Below are positions 26,004 to 33,984 of a stretch of DNA of 64,000 bases, piece by piece. The position numbers and the translations under genes were made by a program. Position 1 is the stretch's first letter. The number at the start of each line of letters is the position of its first letter. Source of the DNA: Shimia biformata (GTDB taxonomy: Bacteria > Pseudomonadota > Alphaproteobacteria > Rhodobacterales > Rhodobacteraceae). The notes below the pieces were generated by a model. The model saw nothing but the letters and a program-made list of their open reading frames with translations, did no database searches and was not told the DNA's origin. The DNA lies in assembly GCF_016888515.1 (NCBI RefSeq), contig NZ_JAFEJK010000001.1, positions 2,768,677-2,832,676 of the forward strand. The letters run 5' to 3'.

Positions 26004-26828
26004 TCACAAGCCAAATGCCTTGCGCAGCATGTTCAGCGCAACCAGCGTCAGAAACACCGCAAAGACCCGTTTCAACGGTTTCGGATCCATCGCATGGGCC
26101 AGCTTTACCCCCCACGGGGCGGTGATCAGCGTCATTGCAACGATGATGCCAAACGCCACCAGATTGACGGCCCCGACGTTATAAGGCGGCCGGGTGACCG
26201 GGTCGATTTCAAGGAACAGAAAGCCGATGACAGACGGCACCGCGATCACCACGCCAAACCCCGCCGCCGTCGCCACCGCGCGGTGGATCGGGGTGTTGTA
26301 AAGGCTCATCAGCGGCACACCGAAACTGCCGCCCCCGATCCCCATCAGCACCGACAGGAAGCCGACCGCCGGGCTGAGCGTGGCGCGGCGCAGCCCCTTG
26401 GGCATGGCATCGCCCAGCCGCCATTCGGATTTGCCGAAGCCAAGATAAAGGCCAATCACGATGCCAAGCACACCAAACACCGCCTGCAGCGTGGTCGAAC
26501 GCAGCGCCGAGGCGGCGATCACGCCGACAATGGCTCCGACGACGATACCGGGCGCCCAGGATTTCAGGATTTCCCAGTCCACGGCGCCTTTCTTGTTGTG
26601 GCTCAGAACCGAGCGCATCGAGGTCACGATGATCGTCGCAAGCGAGGTCGCAAGACAGACCTGCATCAGCTGCGGCCCCTCGTAGCCGAGATAGGTGAAA
26701 GCATAGAAAAACGCCGGGACCAGAACGATCCCGCCCCCGACGCCCAGAAGCCCCGCCAGCACGCCAGCCAGCGCGCCAATCACCAGAAGCAGCGCCAGCA
26801 TCGGCAAAAGCAACGAAATATCAGGCAT
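26004..26828 (-). CDS. TauE/SafE family permease (sulfite/anion exporter type)
   Basis: 274-aa polytopic membrane protein with about eight helices and the two family motifs GVLAGLLGVGGGIVLVPAFF and SVLMGIGGGSFGVPLMS. Family members export sulfite, sulfoacetate or related organosulfur anions. It follows dusA by 14 bp on the same strand and is likely co-transcribed. A second TauE/SafE gene lies on the other side of dusA. Substrate is not predictable from sequence. Confidence 0.9.
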   Translation of the reverse strand: MPDISLLLPMLALLLVIGALAGVLAGLLGVGGGIVLVPAFFYAFTYLGYEGPQLMQVCLATSLATIIVTSMRSVLSHNKKGAVDWEILKSWAPGIVVGAIVGVIAASALRSTTLQAVFGVLGIVIGLYLGFGKSEWRLGDAMPKGLRRATLSPAVGFLSVLMGIGGGSFGVPLMSLYNTPIHRAVATAAGFGVVIAVPSVIGFLFLEIDPVTRPPYNVGAVNLVAFGIIVAMTLITAPWGVKLAHAMDPKPLKRVFAVFLTLVALNMLRKAFGL

Positions 26829-26842
26829 CTACGGCCCTTTCC

Positions 26843-27832
26843 TCAAGCGGCGTCCCGCGCCGTGGTTACATGGGTCAACGCGGCCTCGACAAGCTCCGGC
26901 CCCGCCCCCTTGCGGCTTGCCCCTTCGGACAGTGTGCGCCGCCAGGCCCGCGCGCCGGGTTTTCCCGCAAACAGCCCCAGCATATGACGAGTGATCTGGT
27001 TCAGCTTGCCGCCCGCGCCAAGGTGCCGTTCGATATAAGGCAGCATCTGGTGGCAGGTCTCAACGGGATCTGCGGGGGCAACATCCATGCCAAAGATGCG
27101 CGCATCCGCCTCGGCCAGGATGTCGGTCGGCGTGTGATAGGCCGCCCGCCCCACCATAACACCATCCAGCCCGCGCGCGAGGTGTGACTCGGCCTCGTCC
27201 AGCGACCCGATCCCGCCGTTGATCGAGATATGAAGTTCTGGGAACGCTGCCTTCATCTGATGCACCAACTCATAATCCAGCGGCGGAATATCGCGGTTCT
27301 CTTTTGGCGACAGCCCCTGAAGCCAGGCTTTGCGCGCATGGATCGAGACCCGCGTGACCCCGGCGGCACGCACGGTTTCGATGAAGGCGGGCAGAACCTC
27401 GGACGGTTCCTGGTCATCGACCCCGATCCGGCATTTCACCGTGACCTCGACCGGGCTGGCGGCGATCATCGCGGCACAGCACTCGGCAACAAGGTCGGGG
27501 GATTTCATCAGGACCGCGCCAAACGTGCCCGATTGCACCCGGTCAGACGGACAGCCGACATTGAGGTTAATCTCATCATACCCCGCATCCGCCCCAAGCC
27601 GCGCCGCCTGTGCCAGCTCCGACGGGTCCGACCCGCCCAGTTGCAGCGCCACGGGATGTTCCTCGGGATTGAACTCAAGCAGATGCAACGCCCCCCCGCG
27701 CACCAGCGCCGGAGAGGTGACCATCTCGGTATAAAGCAGAGTGTGGCGCGACATCAGGCGGTGCAGATACCGGCAATGCCGGTCTGTCCAGTCCATCATC
27801 GGGGCCACGGAAAGTCTTGCGTCTGGTGTCAC
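26843..27832 (-). CDS. dusA: tRNA-dihydrouridine synthase A
   Basis: 329-aa flavoenzyme reducing uridine 20/20a in the tRNA D-loop. Visible: SVAPMMDWTDRHCRYLHRL (FMN-binding start), YTEMVTSPALVRG, and INLNVGCPSDRVQSG with catalytic Cys94, then RIGVDDQEP and HARKAWLQGLSPKENR, all DusA-specific. Start is GTG at 27832. It lies between two TauE/SafE permease genes on the same strand. Confidence 0.95.
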   Translation of the reverse strand: MTPDARLSVAPMMDWTDRHCRYLHRLMSRHTLLYTEMVTSPALVRGGALHLLEFNPEEHPVALQLGGSDPSELAQAARLGADAGYDEINLNVGCPSDRVQSGTFGAVLMKSPDLVAECCAAMIAASPVEVTVKCRIGVDDQEPSEVLPAFIETVRAAGVTRVSIHARKAWLQGLSPKENRDIPPLDYELVHQMKAAFPELHISINGGIGSLDEAESHLARGLDGVMVGRAAYHTPTDILAEADARIFGMDVAPADPVETCHQMLPYIERHLGAGGKLNQITRHMLGLFAGKPGARAWRRTLSEGASRKGAGPELVEAALTHVTTARDAA

Positions 27833-27935
27833 CGGTCTGCCTTTGGTTCAAAGCCCCGCACGGCGGGGTCCGGGGCGAGAGACCCATATATCGGCTGGGG
27901 GTTCAAAAACAAGGTTTCCCTGCCCCGCAGCAGAA

Positions 27936-28685
27936 TCACATTGCCATGAATCCCCGTAGGATCAGCTGGACCGCGATCACTGTCAGGACGATGTTCAACG
28001 CCCGGCCAAACCCGTGATCGGTCATCTTCTCAAGCGCCACCCGTCCGACGATCGTGCCGGCGAACCCGGCGGCAACCATGGCCAGCAAAAGCCCAAGCCA
28101 CGGCCCGAAGGCAAATCCGAACAGCCCGAAGGCCAGCGACTTCAACCCGTGCTGGATCGTCATCAGCGCCGCATGGGTGGCCACATGCTCGCGTCGGCCC
28201 AGTTTCAGCGCGCGCACGAAGGTCGCCGCGAAGGGGCCGGTCGCGCCGAAGAACATCGACAGGAAGCTTGAGATGGCCCCGGTCACCACGGGCCAGCGCC
28301 CCAGCCATGCCGGGGGGCGCACATAGAGGTTCCACAACACGAATCCGCCGACACCGATCTGGACCACCCACCCCGGCAGATCGACCGAGATCGCACCGCC
28401 AAGAAACGCGCCGCCCACAGCGCCGACAAAGAAGGCGCCCAATGTATCAAAACGGATATGGCGCCACATGATCGCCGCCCTCCCCGCATTGGACGCCAGC
28501 TGCACCATGCCATGGATCGGGATCAGCGCCGCCGGGGGCATCACGCTGGCCATGATCCCCAGAACCAGGATGCCGCCGCCAATGCCGAATACGGCCGTGA
28601 TCAGAGAGCCGCCGAAGGAAGACAGGACCAGCGTCCAGAATTGCCATACGGCAAGGCCGCTGTCTGATATCAGCCATTCTGTCAT
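27936..28685 (-). CDS. TauE/SafE family permease, second copy
   Basis: 249-aa membrane protein with about seven to eight helices and motifs SLITAVFGIGGGILVLGIM and SSFLSMFFGATGPFAATF. It is a distant homologue, not a recent duplicate, of the permease at 26004-26828 (different lengths, little local identity). Family role: anion export, often sulfur compounds. First gene of the minus-strand group with dusA and the other permease; divergent from acs across a 402-bp spacer. Confidence 0.88.
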   Translation of the reverse strand: MTEWLISDSGLAVWQFWTLVLSSFGGSLITAVFGIGGGILVLGIMASVMPPAALIPIHGMVQLASNAGRAAIMWRHIRFDTLGAFFVGAVGGAFLGGAISVDLPGWVVQIGVGGFVLWNLYVRPPAWLGRWPVVTGAISSFLSMFFGATGPFAATFVRALKLGRREHVATHAALMTIQHGLKSLAFGLFGFAFGPWLGLLLAMVAAGFAGTIVGRVALEKMTDHGFGRALNIVLTVIAVQLILRGFMAM

Positions 28686-29087
28686 GCGTTTTTCAGGCCC
28701 CTTGCCGTGATTCTGTGCGCTCCGCCGTGCAAACGGGCAGAATCGCCTTGATGATTGTATACAACAGCATACTGAAACCTTTTGTCACACCCTACCCGGT
28801 TCTGGGTATGCCGACGGGTTATCGCTAACAAGAAACGTTACGTCACATCGACCGCAAAACCTGTCAAACACTAAGACCCCGTAAATCAACGGTTTTTCCC
28901 AATAAAGCGAATTTTTTTACAATCAACCCTATAATTGGGGAAACGAATTTACAAAAAACTTGTTACGTTTCTGTGCCTTATTTCAATATTTTCACTCCCC
29001 CTTATGATCTTTCCTTAACCGGACACCCCGCGCCAACCGCGCATTTCGGGCCGTCTCGTTGAAGTCAGACGTTTTGGGAGGACATTG
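28686..29087 (+). promoter_or_regulatory. Long AT-rich control region of acs1, with a candidate ScfR-type operator
   Basis: 402 bp without a gene, notably AT-rich for this genome. It contains a perfect TATAAT (28930-28935) with no convincing -35 box, then at 28948-28967 a 20-bp element containing the dyad ACAA-N5-TTGT that matches 18 of 20 positions of 56579-56598 in the scfR spacer. A good ribosome site GGGAGGA lies just before the acs start. The weak -35 suggests activator dependence. The regulator assignment is inference. Confidence 0.55.
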
Positions 29088-31064
29088 ATGTCATCTGATC
29101 TAGCTACCAGCAAAACCTATCCGCCCTCTGCCGAATTGTCGGCAGCTGCCCATGCGGATGCTGCGACCTATGACAGGCTTTATGCCGCGTCGATTGCGGA
29201 TCCCGAGGGGTTCTGGGGCGAAGAAGGCAAGCGGATCGACTGGATCAAGCCGTTCACCAAGGTCAAAGGCACCTCGTTCCAGCCGGGTAACATCGATATC
29301 AAGTGGTTCGAGGATGGCACGCTGAACGTCAGCGCCAACTGCATCGACCGCCATCTTGAAACGCGCGGCGACCAGACCGCGATCATTTTTGAGCCGGACG
29401 ATCCGAATGAGGACGCCCAGCATATCACCTACAAGGAACTGCACCGCCGCACCTGCCGGATGGCCAACATCCTGGAGTCGATGGGCGTGCGCAAAGGCGA
29501 CCGGGTTATCATCTATCTCCCCATGATCCCGGAAGCCGCCTATGCGATGCTGGCCTGCGCGCGCATCGGCGCGATCCACTCGATCGTGTTTGCCGGATTC
29601 AGCCCGGATGCGCTGTCGGCCCGTATCAACGGTTGTGACGCCAAGGTCGTGATCACCGCCGACACCGCCCCGCGCGGGGGCCGCAAGACGGCGCTGAAAT
29701 CGAACTGCGACGCCGCCCTCTTGCACTGCAAGGACACGGTCAAATGTCTGGTGGTCAAACGCACGGGCGATCAGACCACCTGGATCGACGGGCGCGATTT
29801 TGACTATAACGAAATGGCGCTTGAGGCCGATGACTATCAGGCCCCGGTCGAAATGAACGCCGAAGACCCGCTGTTCATTCTTTATACTTCGGGTTCGACG
29901 GGACAGCCCAAGGGTGTGGTGCATTGTTCGGGTGGCTATCTGGTCTATGCCGCGATGACGCATCAGTACACGTTCGACTACAAGGACGGCGACATTTTCT
30001 GGTGTACCGCGGATGTCGGCTGGGTCACCGGGCACAGCTATATCGTCTATGGCCCGCTCGCCAATGGCGCCACCACGGTGATGTTCGAGGGCGTGCCGAC
30101 CTACCCGGATGCCAGCCGCTTCTGGCAGGTCTGCGAGAAGCATAAAGTGAACCAGTTCTACACCGCGCCGACCGCCATTCGTGCGCTGATGGGACAGGGC
30201 AACGATTTCGTAACCAAATGCGACCTAAGCTCGCTGCGAATCCTCGGCACGGTCGGCGAACCGATCAACCCCGAGGCCTGGAACTGGTACAATGACGTCG
30301 TCGGCAAGGGCAAATGCCCGATCGTCGACACCTGGTGGCAGACTGAGACCGGCGGCCACATGATGACGCCGCTCCCGGGTGCGCATGCGACCAAACCCGG
30401 CGCGGCGATGAAGCCGTTCTTCGGGGTGAAACCCGTGGTGCTGGACCCGCAATCGGGGGTCGAGATCACCGGCAACGGGGTCGAGGGCGTGTTGTGCATC
30501 GCCGATAGCTGGCCCGGCCAGATGCGCACCGTCTGGGGCGACCATGAGCGGTTCGAGAAGACCTATTTCTCGGACTACAAGGGCTATTACTTTGCCGGCG
30601 ACGGCTGCCGCCGGGACGAGGACGGTGACTACTGGATCACCGGCCGGGTCGATGACGTGATCAACGTCTCGGGTCACCGGATGGGCACGGCCGAGGTGGA
30701 ATCGGCGCTGGTGGCGCATGCGAAAGTGGCCGAGGCCGCGGTCGTGGGCTATCCGCATGACATCAAGGGACAGGGCATCTATTGCTATGTCACGCTGATG
30801 AACGGGGTCGAACCGACCGAGGAGCTGCGCAAGGAGTTGCGCAGCTGGGTCCGCACCGAGATCGGCCCCATCGCATCCCCCGACCTGATCCAATGGGCGC
30901 CGGGCCTGCCGAAAACCCGCTCGGGCAAGATCATGCGCCGCATCCTGCGCAAGATCGCCGAAAACGACTATGGCGCCCTTGGCGATACCTCAACCCTCGC
31001 AGAACCCGCCGTCGTCGATGACCTCATCGAGAACAGGATGAACAGGGGCAAAGCCGATGCTTGA
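29088..31064 (+). CDS. acs: Acetyl-CoA synthetase (AMP-forming), copy 1
   Basis: 658-aa enzyme converting acetate, ATP and CoA to acetyl-CoA, AMP and pyrophosphate through acetyl-AMP. Motifs: [11 protein letters not shown] (A3 loop, near residue 266), [12 protein letters not shown] (A5), [20 protein letters not shown] (A7/A8) and [11 protein letters not shown] with the acetylatable catalytic Lys614. Full length for the family. Start at ATG 29088 after GGGAGGA. The last 8 bp overlap adenylate kinase. From 29937 to 31043 it is identical to the second copy at 62894-64000, while the upstream part differs. Confidence 0.96.
   Translation: MSSDLATSKTYPPSAELSAAAHADAATYDRLYAASIADPEGFWGEEGKRIDWIKPFTKVKGTSFQPGNIDIKWFEDGTLNVSANCIDRHLETRGDQTAIIFEPDDPNEDAQHITYKELHRRTCRMANILESMGVRKGDRVIIYLPMIPEAAYAMLACARIGAIHSIVFAGFSPDALSARINGCDAKVVITADTAPRGGRKTALKSNCDAALLHCKDTVKCLVVKRTGDQTTWIDGRDFDYNEMALEADDYQAPVEMNAEDPLFILYTSGSTGQPKGVVHCSGGYLVYAAMTHQYTFDYKDGDIFWCTADVGWVTGHSYIVYGPLANGATTVMFEGVPTYPDASRFWQVCEKHKVNQFYTAPTAIRALMGQGNDFVTKCDLSSLRILGTVGEPINPEAWNWYNDVVGKGKCPIVDTWWQTETGGHMMTPLPGAHATKPGAAMKPFFGVKPVVLDPQSGVEITGNGVEGVLCIADSWPGQMRTVWGDHERFEKTYFSDYKGYYFAGDGCRRDEDGDYWITGRVDDVINVSGHRMGTAEVESALVAHAKVAEAAVVGYPHDIKGQGIYCYVTLMNGVEPTEELRKELRSWVRTEIGPIASPDLIQWAPGLPKTRSGKIMRRILRKIAENDYGALGDTSTLAEPAVVDDLIENRMNRGKADA
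29937..31043 (+). repeat. 1107-bp segment identical to 62894-64000 (acs1 copy)
   Basis: Direct repeat at an offset of 32957 bases. I compared the two stretches and saw no difference over 1107 bases, whereas the preceding coding sequence differs in codons and amino acids; the last differences are at 29936 versus 62893 and shortly before. The right boundary cannot be located because the other copy reaches the window end. Confidence 0.9.
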
Positions 31065-31740
31065 TACTGCCAAGACCACTGCGCCCGTTCTGATCCTGCT
31101 CGGCCCGCCCGGGGCCGGGAAAGGCACGCAAGCCCGTATGCTGGAAGAGAAATTCGGCCTTGTGCAACTCTCGACCGGCGACCTGCTGCGCGCCGCCGTT
31201 GCCGCCGGCACCGAGGCTGGCAAGGCCGCGAAAGCGGTGATGGAAGCGGGCGGCCTTGTCTCGGACGAGATCGTCATCGCCATCCTGCGCGACCGGTTGG
31301 GTGATGAGGATTGCGCCAAGGGCGTGATCCTTGACGGATTCCCGCGCACAACGGTTCAGGCCGAGGCGCTGGACGGGCTGCTGGAGGAATCCGGCCAGAA
31401 GATCAACGCCGCGATCAGCCTCGAAGTCGAGGACGCCGCCATGGTGACCCGAATTTCGGGCCGCTACACCTGCGGGTCTTGCGGCGAAGGTTATCACGAC
31501 ACGTTCAAGCAGCCTGTCAAAGACGGTGTCTGCGACAAATGCGGAGGCACGGAAATGAAACGCCGCGCCGACGACAACGCCGAAACCGTGGCCAGCAGAC
31601 TTGAGGCTTACCACGCGCAGACGGCACCGCTCATTGCCTATTACCAGGGCAAGGGCAGCCTGCAATCGGTCGACGCCATGGGCGAGATCGACCGCGTCGC
31701 GGGCGCACTTCGCGCGATTGTCGAAACGGCAACCGCGTAA
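31057..31740 (+). CDS. adk: Adenylate kinase with zinc-type LID domain
   Basis: 227-aa enzyme interconverting ATP + AMP and 2 ADP. P-loop GPPGAGKGT at residues 16-24, the AMP site ELVS-like [22 protein letters not shown], and a LID with four cysteines (139, 142, 159, 162: CGSC and CDKC) expected to bind zinc. The ATG lies inside the last codons of acs1 (8-bp overlap), so it is translationally coupled to an enzyme that produces AMP. The usual adk locus in these bacteria is the ribosomal operon, so this may be a second, acetate-dedicated copy. Confidence 0.94.
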   Translation: MLDTAKTTAPVLILLGPPGAGKGTQARMLEEKFGLVQLSTGDLLRAAVAAGTEAGKAAKAVMEAGGLVSDEIVIAILRDRLGDEDCAKGVILDGFPRTTVQAEALDGLLEESGQKINAAISLEVEDAAMVTRISGRYTCGSCGEGYHDTFKQPVKDGVCDKCGGTEMKRRADDNAETVASRLEAYHAQTAPLIAYYQGKGSLQSVDAMGEIDRVAGALRAIVETATA

Positions 31741-31752
31741 AGGGAAGGAGCG

Positions 31753-31773
31753 GCGGGCCACCCGGCCCGCTTT
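31753..31773 (+). terminator. Weak terminator-like hairpin after adk
   Basis: GCGGGCC-ACCC-GGCCCGC followed by only TTT, 12 bp after the adk stop and before the ribosome site of the DUF4212 gene. It may attenuate rather than stop transcription into the symporter genes. Confidence 0.45.
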
Positions 31774-31803
31774 GGAGGAAACGGAAAAAAGAGGGACGAC
31801 CAA

Positions 31804-32061
31804 ATGGCCGAAAACTCATCCAACAACGCATATTGGAAAGCCAACGTGCGCATCATTCAGATCAGCCTCGTCATCTGGGCGCTGGTCTCTTTCGGGTTTG
31901 GCATTCTGCTGCGCCCGATGCTGTCCGGCATTGCCGTCGGCGGCAGCGACCTTGGCTTCTGGTTCGCCCAGCAAGGGTCGATCCTGGTCTTCCTGGCACT
32001 GATCTTTTTCTATGCCTGGCGGATGAACAAGCTCGATGCCGAGCATGGCGTAGAAGAATAA
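31804..32061 (+). CDS. DUF4212 small subunit of a sodium/solute symporter
   Basis: 85-aa membrane protein with two hydrophobic segments (about residues 17-38 and 46-72) and the family features YWKANVRIIQISLVIWALVS and FWFAQQGSILVFLALIFFYAWRMN. DUF4212 proteins always sit directly before an SSS-family symporter annotated as a cation/acetate symporter, as here (15-bp gap). Proposed accessory subunit; function inferred from neighbourhood. Confidence 0.92.
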   Translation: MAENSSNNAYWKANVRIIQISLVIWALVSFGFGILLRPMLSGIAVGGSDLGFWFAQQGSILVFLALIFFYAWRMNKLDAEHGVEE

Positions 32062-32076
32062 GGGACTGAGGGACAG

Positions 32077-33861
32077 ATGGATCAGTTTGTACTTAACTGG
32101 CTGTTTATCGGTGCAAGCTTCGCGCTTTACATCGGTATCGCTATTTGGGCCCGTGCGGGCTCGACTTCGGAATTCTATGCGGCTGGCCGGGGTGTTCACC
32201 CCGTCGTTAACGGCATGGCAACGGGCGCGGACTGGATGTCGGCGGCCTCGTTCATCTCGATGGCAGGTCTCATCGCCTTCACCGGCTATGACAACTCGTC
32301 CTTCCTGATGGGCTGGACCGGCGGCTATGTGCTGCTGGCGCTGATGCTGGCGCCTTACCTGCGCAAGTTCGGCAAATACACGGTGTCCGAGTTCATCGGC
32401 GACCGTTTCTATTCGCCGACCGCACGCCTTGTTGCAGTGATCTGCCTGATCGTGGCCTCGACCACCTATGTGATCGGCCAGATGACCGGCGTTGGCGTGG
32501 CCTTTGGCCGCTTCCTTGAGGTCGACAACACCACCGGCCTTCTGATCGGTGCCTGTGTGGTTTTTGCCTATGCAGTGTTCGGCGGCATGAAAGGTGTGAC
32601 CTATACGCAGGTTGCGCAATATGTCGTTCTGATCGTGGCATATACCATCCCGGCGATCTTCATCTCGCTGCAGCTGACCGGCAACCCGATCCCGGGTCTG
32701 GGTCTGTTCGGCGATCACGCCGCATCGGGTGAGCCGCTTCTGGCCAAGCTGGACCAGATCGTGACCGAGCTGGGCTTTGCCGCCTATACCGAACATCACG
32801 CCGACACGCTGAACATGGTTCTGTTCACCCTGTCGCTGATGATCGGCACCGCCGGCCTGCCCCACGTCATCATGCGCTTCTTCACCGTTCCCACCGTTGC
32901 CTCGGCACGCTGGTCGGCGGGCTGGACGCTGGTCTTCATCGCGCTTCTCTATCTGACGGCCCCGGCCGTGGGCGCCATGGCACGGCTCAACATCTCGGAA
33001 ATGATGTGGCCCAATGGCACCGATGGGGAACCGGTTTCCGTCGAGATGATGGAAAACGACGCGCGCTATGACTGGATGGCGACCTGGCAGAAAACCGGCC
33101 TTCTGGGTTGGGAAGACAAGAACGGTGACGGCAAGATTGCGTATTTCAACGACAAGAATGCCGACGTCAAAGCCAAGGCCGAAGCCGCGGGCTGGGGCAG
33201 CGAGAATGAGCTGACAAACTTCAACCGCGACATCCTGGTTCTGGCCAACCCCGAGATCGCCAACCTGCCGGGTTGGGTGATCGCGCTGGTGGCCGCCGGT
33301 GGTCTGGCAGCGGCCCTTTCGACGGCGGCGGGTCTGCTTCTGGCTATCTCGTCGGCTGTGTCGCATGACCTGATCAAGGGTGCTATCAACCCGTCGATCT
33401 CGGAAAAAGGAGAGCTGTTGTCGGCGCGTATCGCAATGGCCGTGGCCATTGTGGTGGCGACCTACCTGGGTCTCAACCCTCCGGGCTTCGCCGCGCAGAC
33501 CGTGGCGCTTGCCTTTGGTCTGGCCGCTGCGTCGATCTTCCCGGCGTTGATGATGGGCATCTTCTCGAAGGTGAACAACAAGGGTGCCGTGGCCGGTATG
33601 CTGGCAGGTCTGATCGTGACCCTGATCTACATCTTCCTGCACAAGGGCTGGTTCTTCATCCCCGACACCAACCGGTTCGACGATGCCGACCCGCTTCTGG
33701 GCACGATCAAGTCGACCTCGTTCGGCGCGGTCGGTGCGTTGATCAACTTCGCCGTTGCCTTCGCCGTGTCGAAAGCATCCGAGCCGATCCCGGCAGAGAT
33801 CGACGAACTGGTCGAAAGCGTCCGTATCCCGAAAGGGGCCGGCGCTGCGCAGGCCAAGTGA
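32077..33861 (+). CDS. Sodium:solute symporter, acetate-type (SSS family)
   Basis: 594-aa polytopic permease with around 13 helices, of the SSS branch paired with DUF4212 and usually annotated cation/acetate symporter. Features: EFYAAGRGVHPVVNGMATG (SSS start), WTGGYVLLALMLAPYLRKFG, TYVIGQMTGVGVAFGRF and AALSTAAGLLLAISSAVSHD. Between helices, near residues 347-359, an unusually polar loop DKNGDGKIAYFND resembles an EF-hand calcium loop. It follows acs1 and adk, in keeping with acetate uptake. Two hairpins follow the stop. Confidence 0.9.
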   Translation: MDQFVLNWLFIGASFALYIGIAIWARAGSTSEFYAAGRGVHPVVNGMATGADWMSAASFISMAGLIAFTGYDNSSFLMGWTGGYVLLALMLAPYLRKFGKYTVSEFIGDRFYSPTARLVAVICLIVASTTYVIGQMTGVGVAFGRFLEVDNTTGLLIGACVVFAYAVFGGMKGVTYTQVAQYVVLIVAYTIPAIFISLQLTGNPIPGLGLFGDHAASGEPLLAKLDQIVTELGFAAYTEHHADTLNMVLFTLSLMIGTAGLPHVIMRFFTVPTVASARWSAGWTLVFIALLYLTAPAVGAMARLNISEMMWPNGTDGEPVSVEMMENDARYDWMATWQKTGLLGWEDKNGDGKIAYFNDKNADVKAKAEAAGWGSENELTNFNRDILVLANPEIANLPGWVIALVAAGGLAAALSTAAGLLLAISSAVSHDLIKGAINPSISEKGELLSARIAMAVAIVVATYLGLNPPGFAAQTVALAFGLAAASIFPALMMGIFSKVNNKGAVAGMLAGLIVTLIYIFLHKGWFFIPDTNRFDDADPLLGTIKSTSFGAVGALINFAVAFAVSKASEPIPAEIDELVESVRIPKGAGAAQAK

Positions 33862-33864
33862 TCG

Positions 33865-33917
33865 GGCCAGATCATCTGGCCAAGCGATCCGGTCGGGCCG
33901 TCAACTGCGACGGCCCG
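33865..33917 (+). terminator. Two hairpins after the symporter gene
   Basis: A short palindrome GGCCAGAT-C-ATCTGGCC (33865-33881) is followed by a 9-bp stem CGGGCCGTC/GACGGCCCG (33894-33902 with 33909-33917) with a 6-nt loop and then a pyrimidine-rich CCCTCTTCC. No true T-tract; likely 3' end of the symporter mRNA or partial terminator. Confidence 0.5.
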
Positions 33918-33984
33918 CCCTCTTCCAAATCTGTCCCGTCCGGTGCATGCCGGGCGGGACGTTTCAATTCCCAAGGTCACCCCG

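Noticed and set aside
29100..30143. Open frames antisense to acs1 and, again, to acs2 (61784-63100)
   Set aside because: Present in both copies only because the acs sequence is repeated; no independent evidence of coding.
31816..33642. 608-codon open frame antisense to the symporter
   Set aside because: Symporter and DUF4212 on the plus strand are certain; reverse frame is an artefact.
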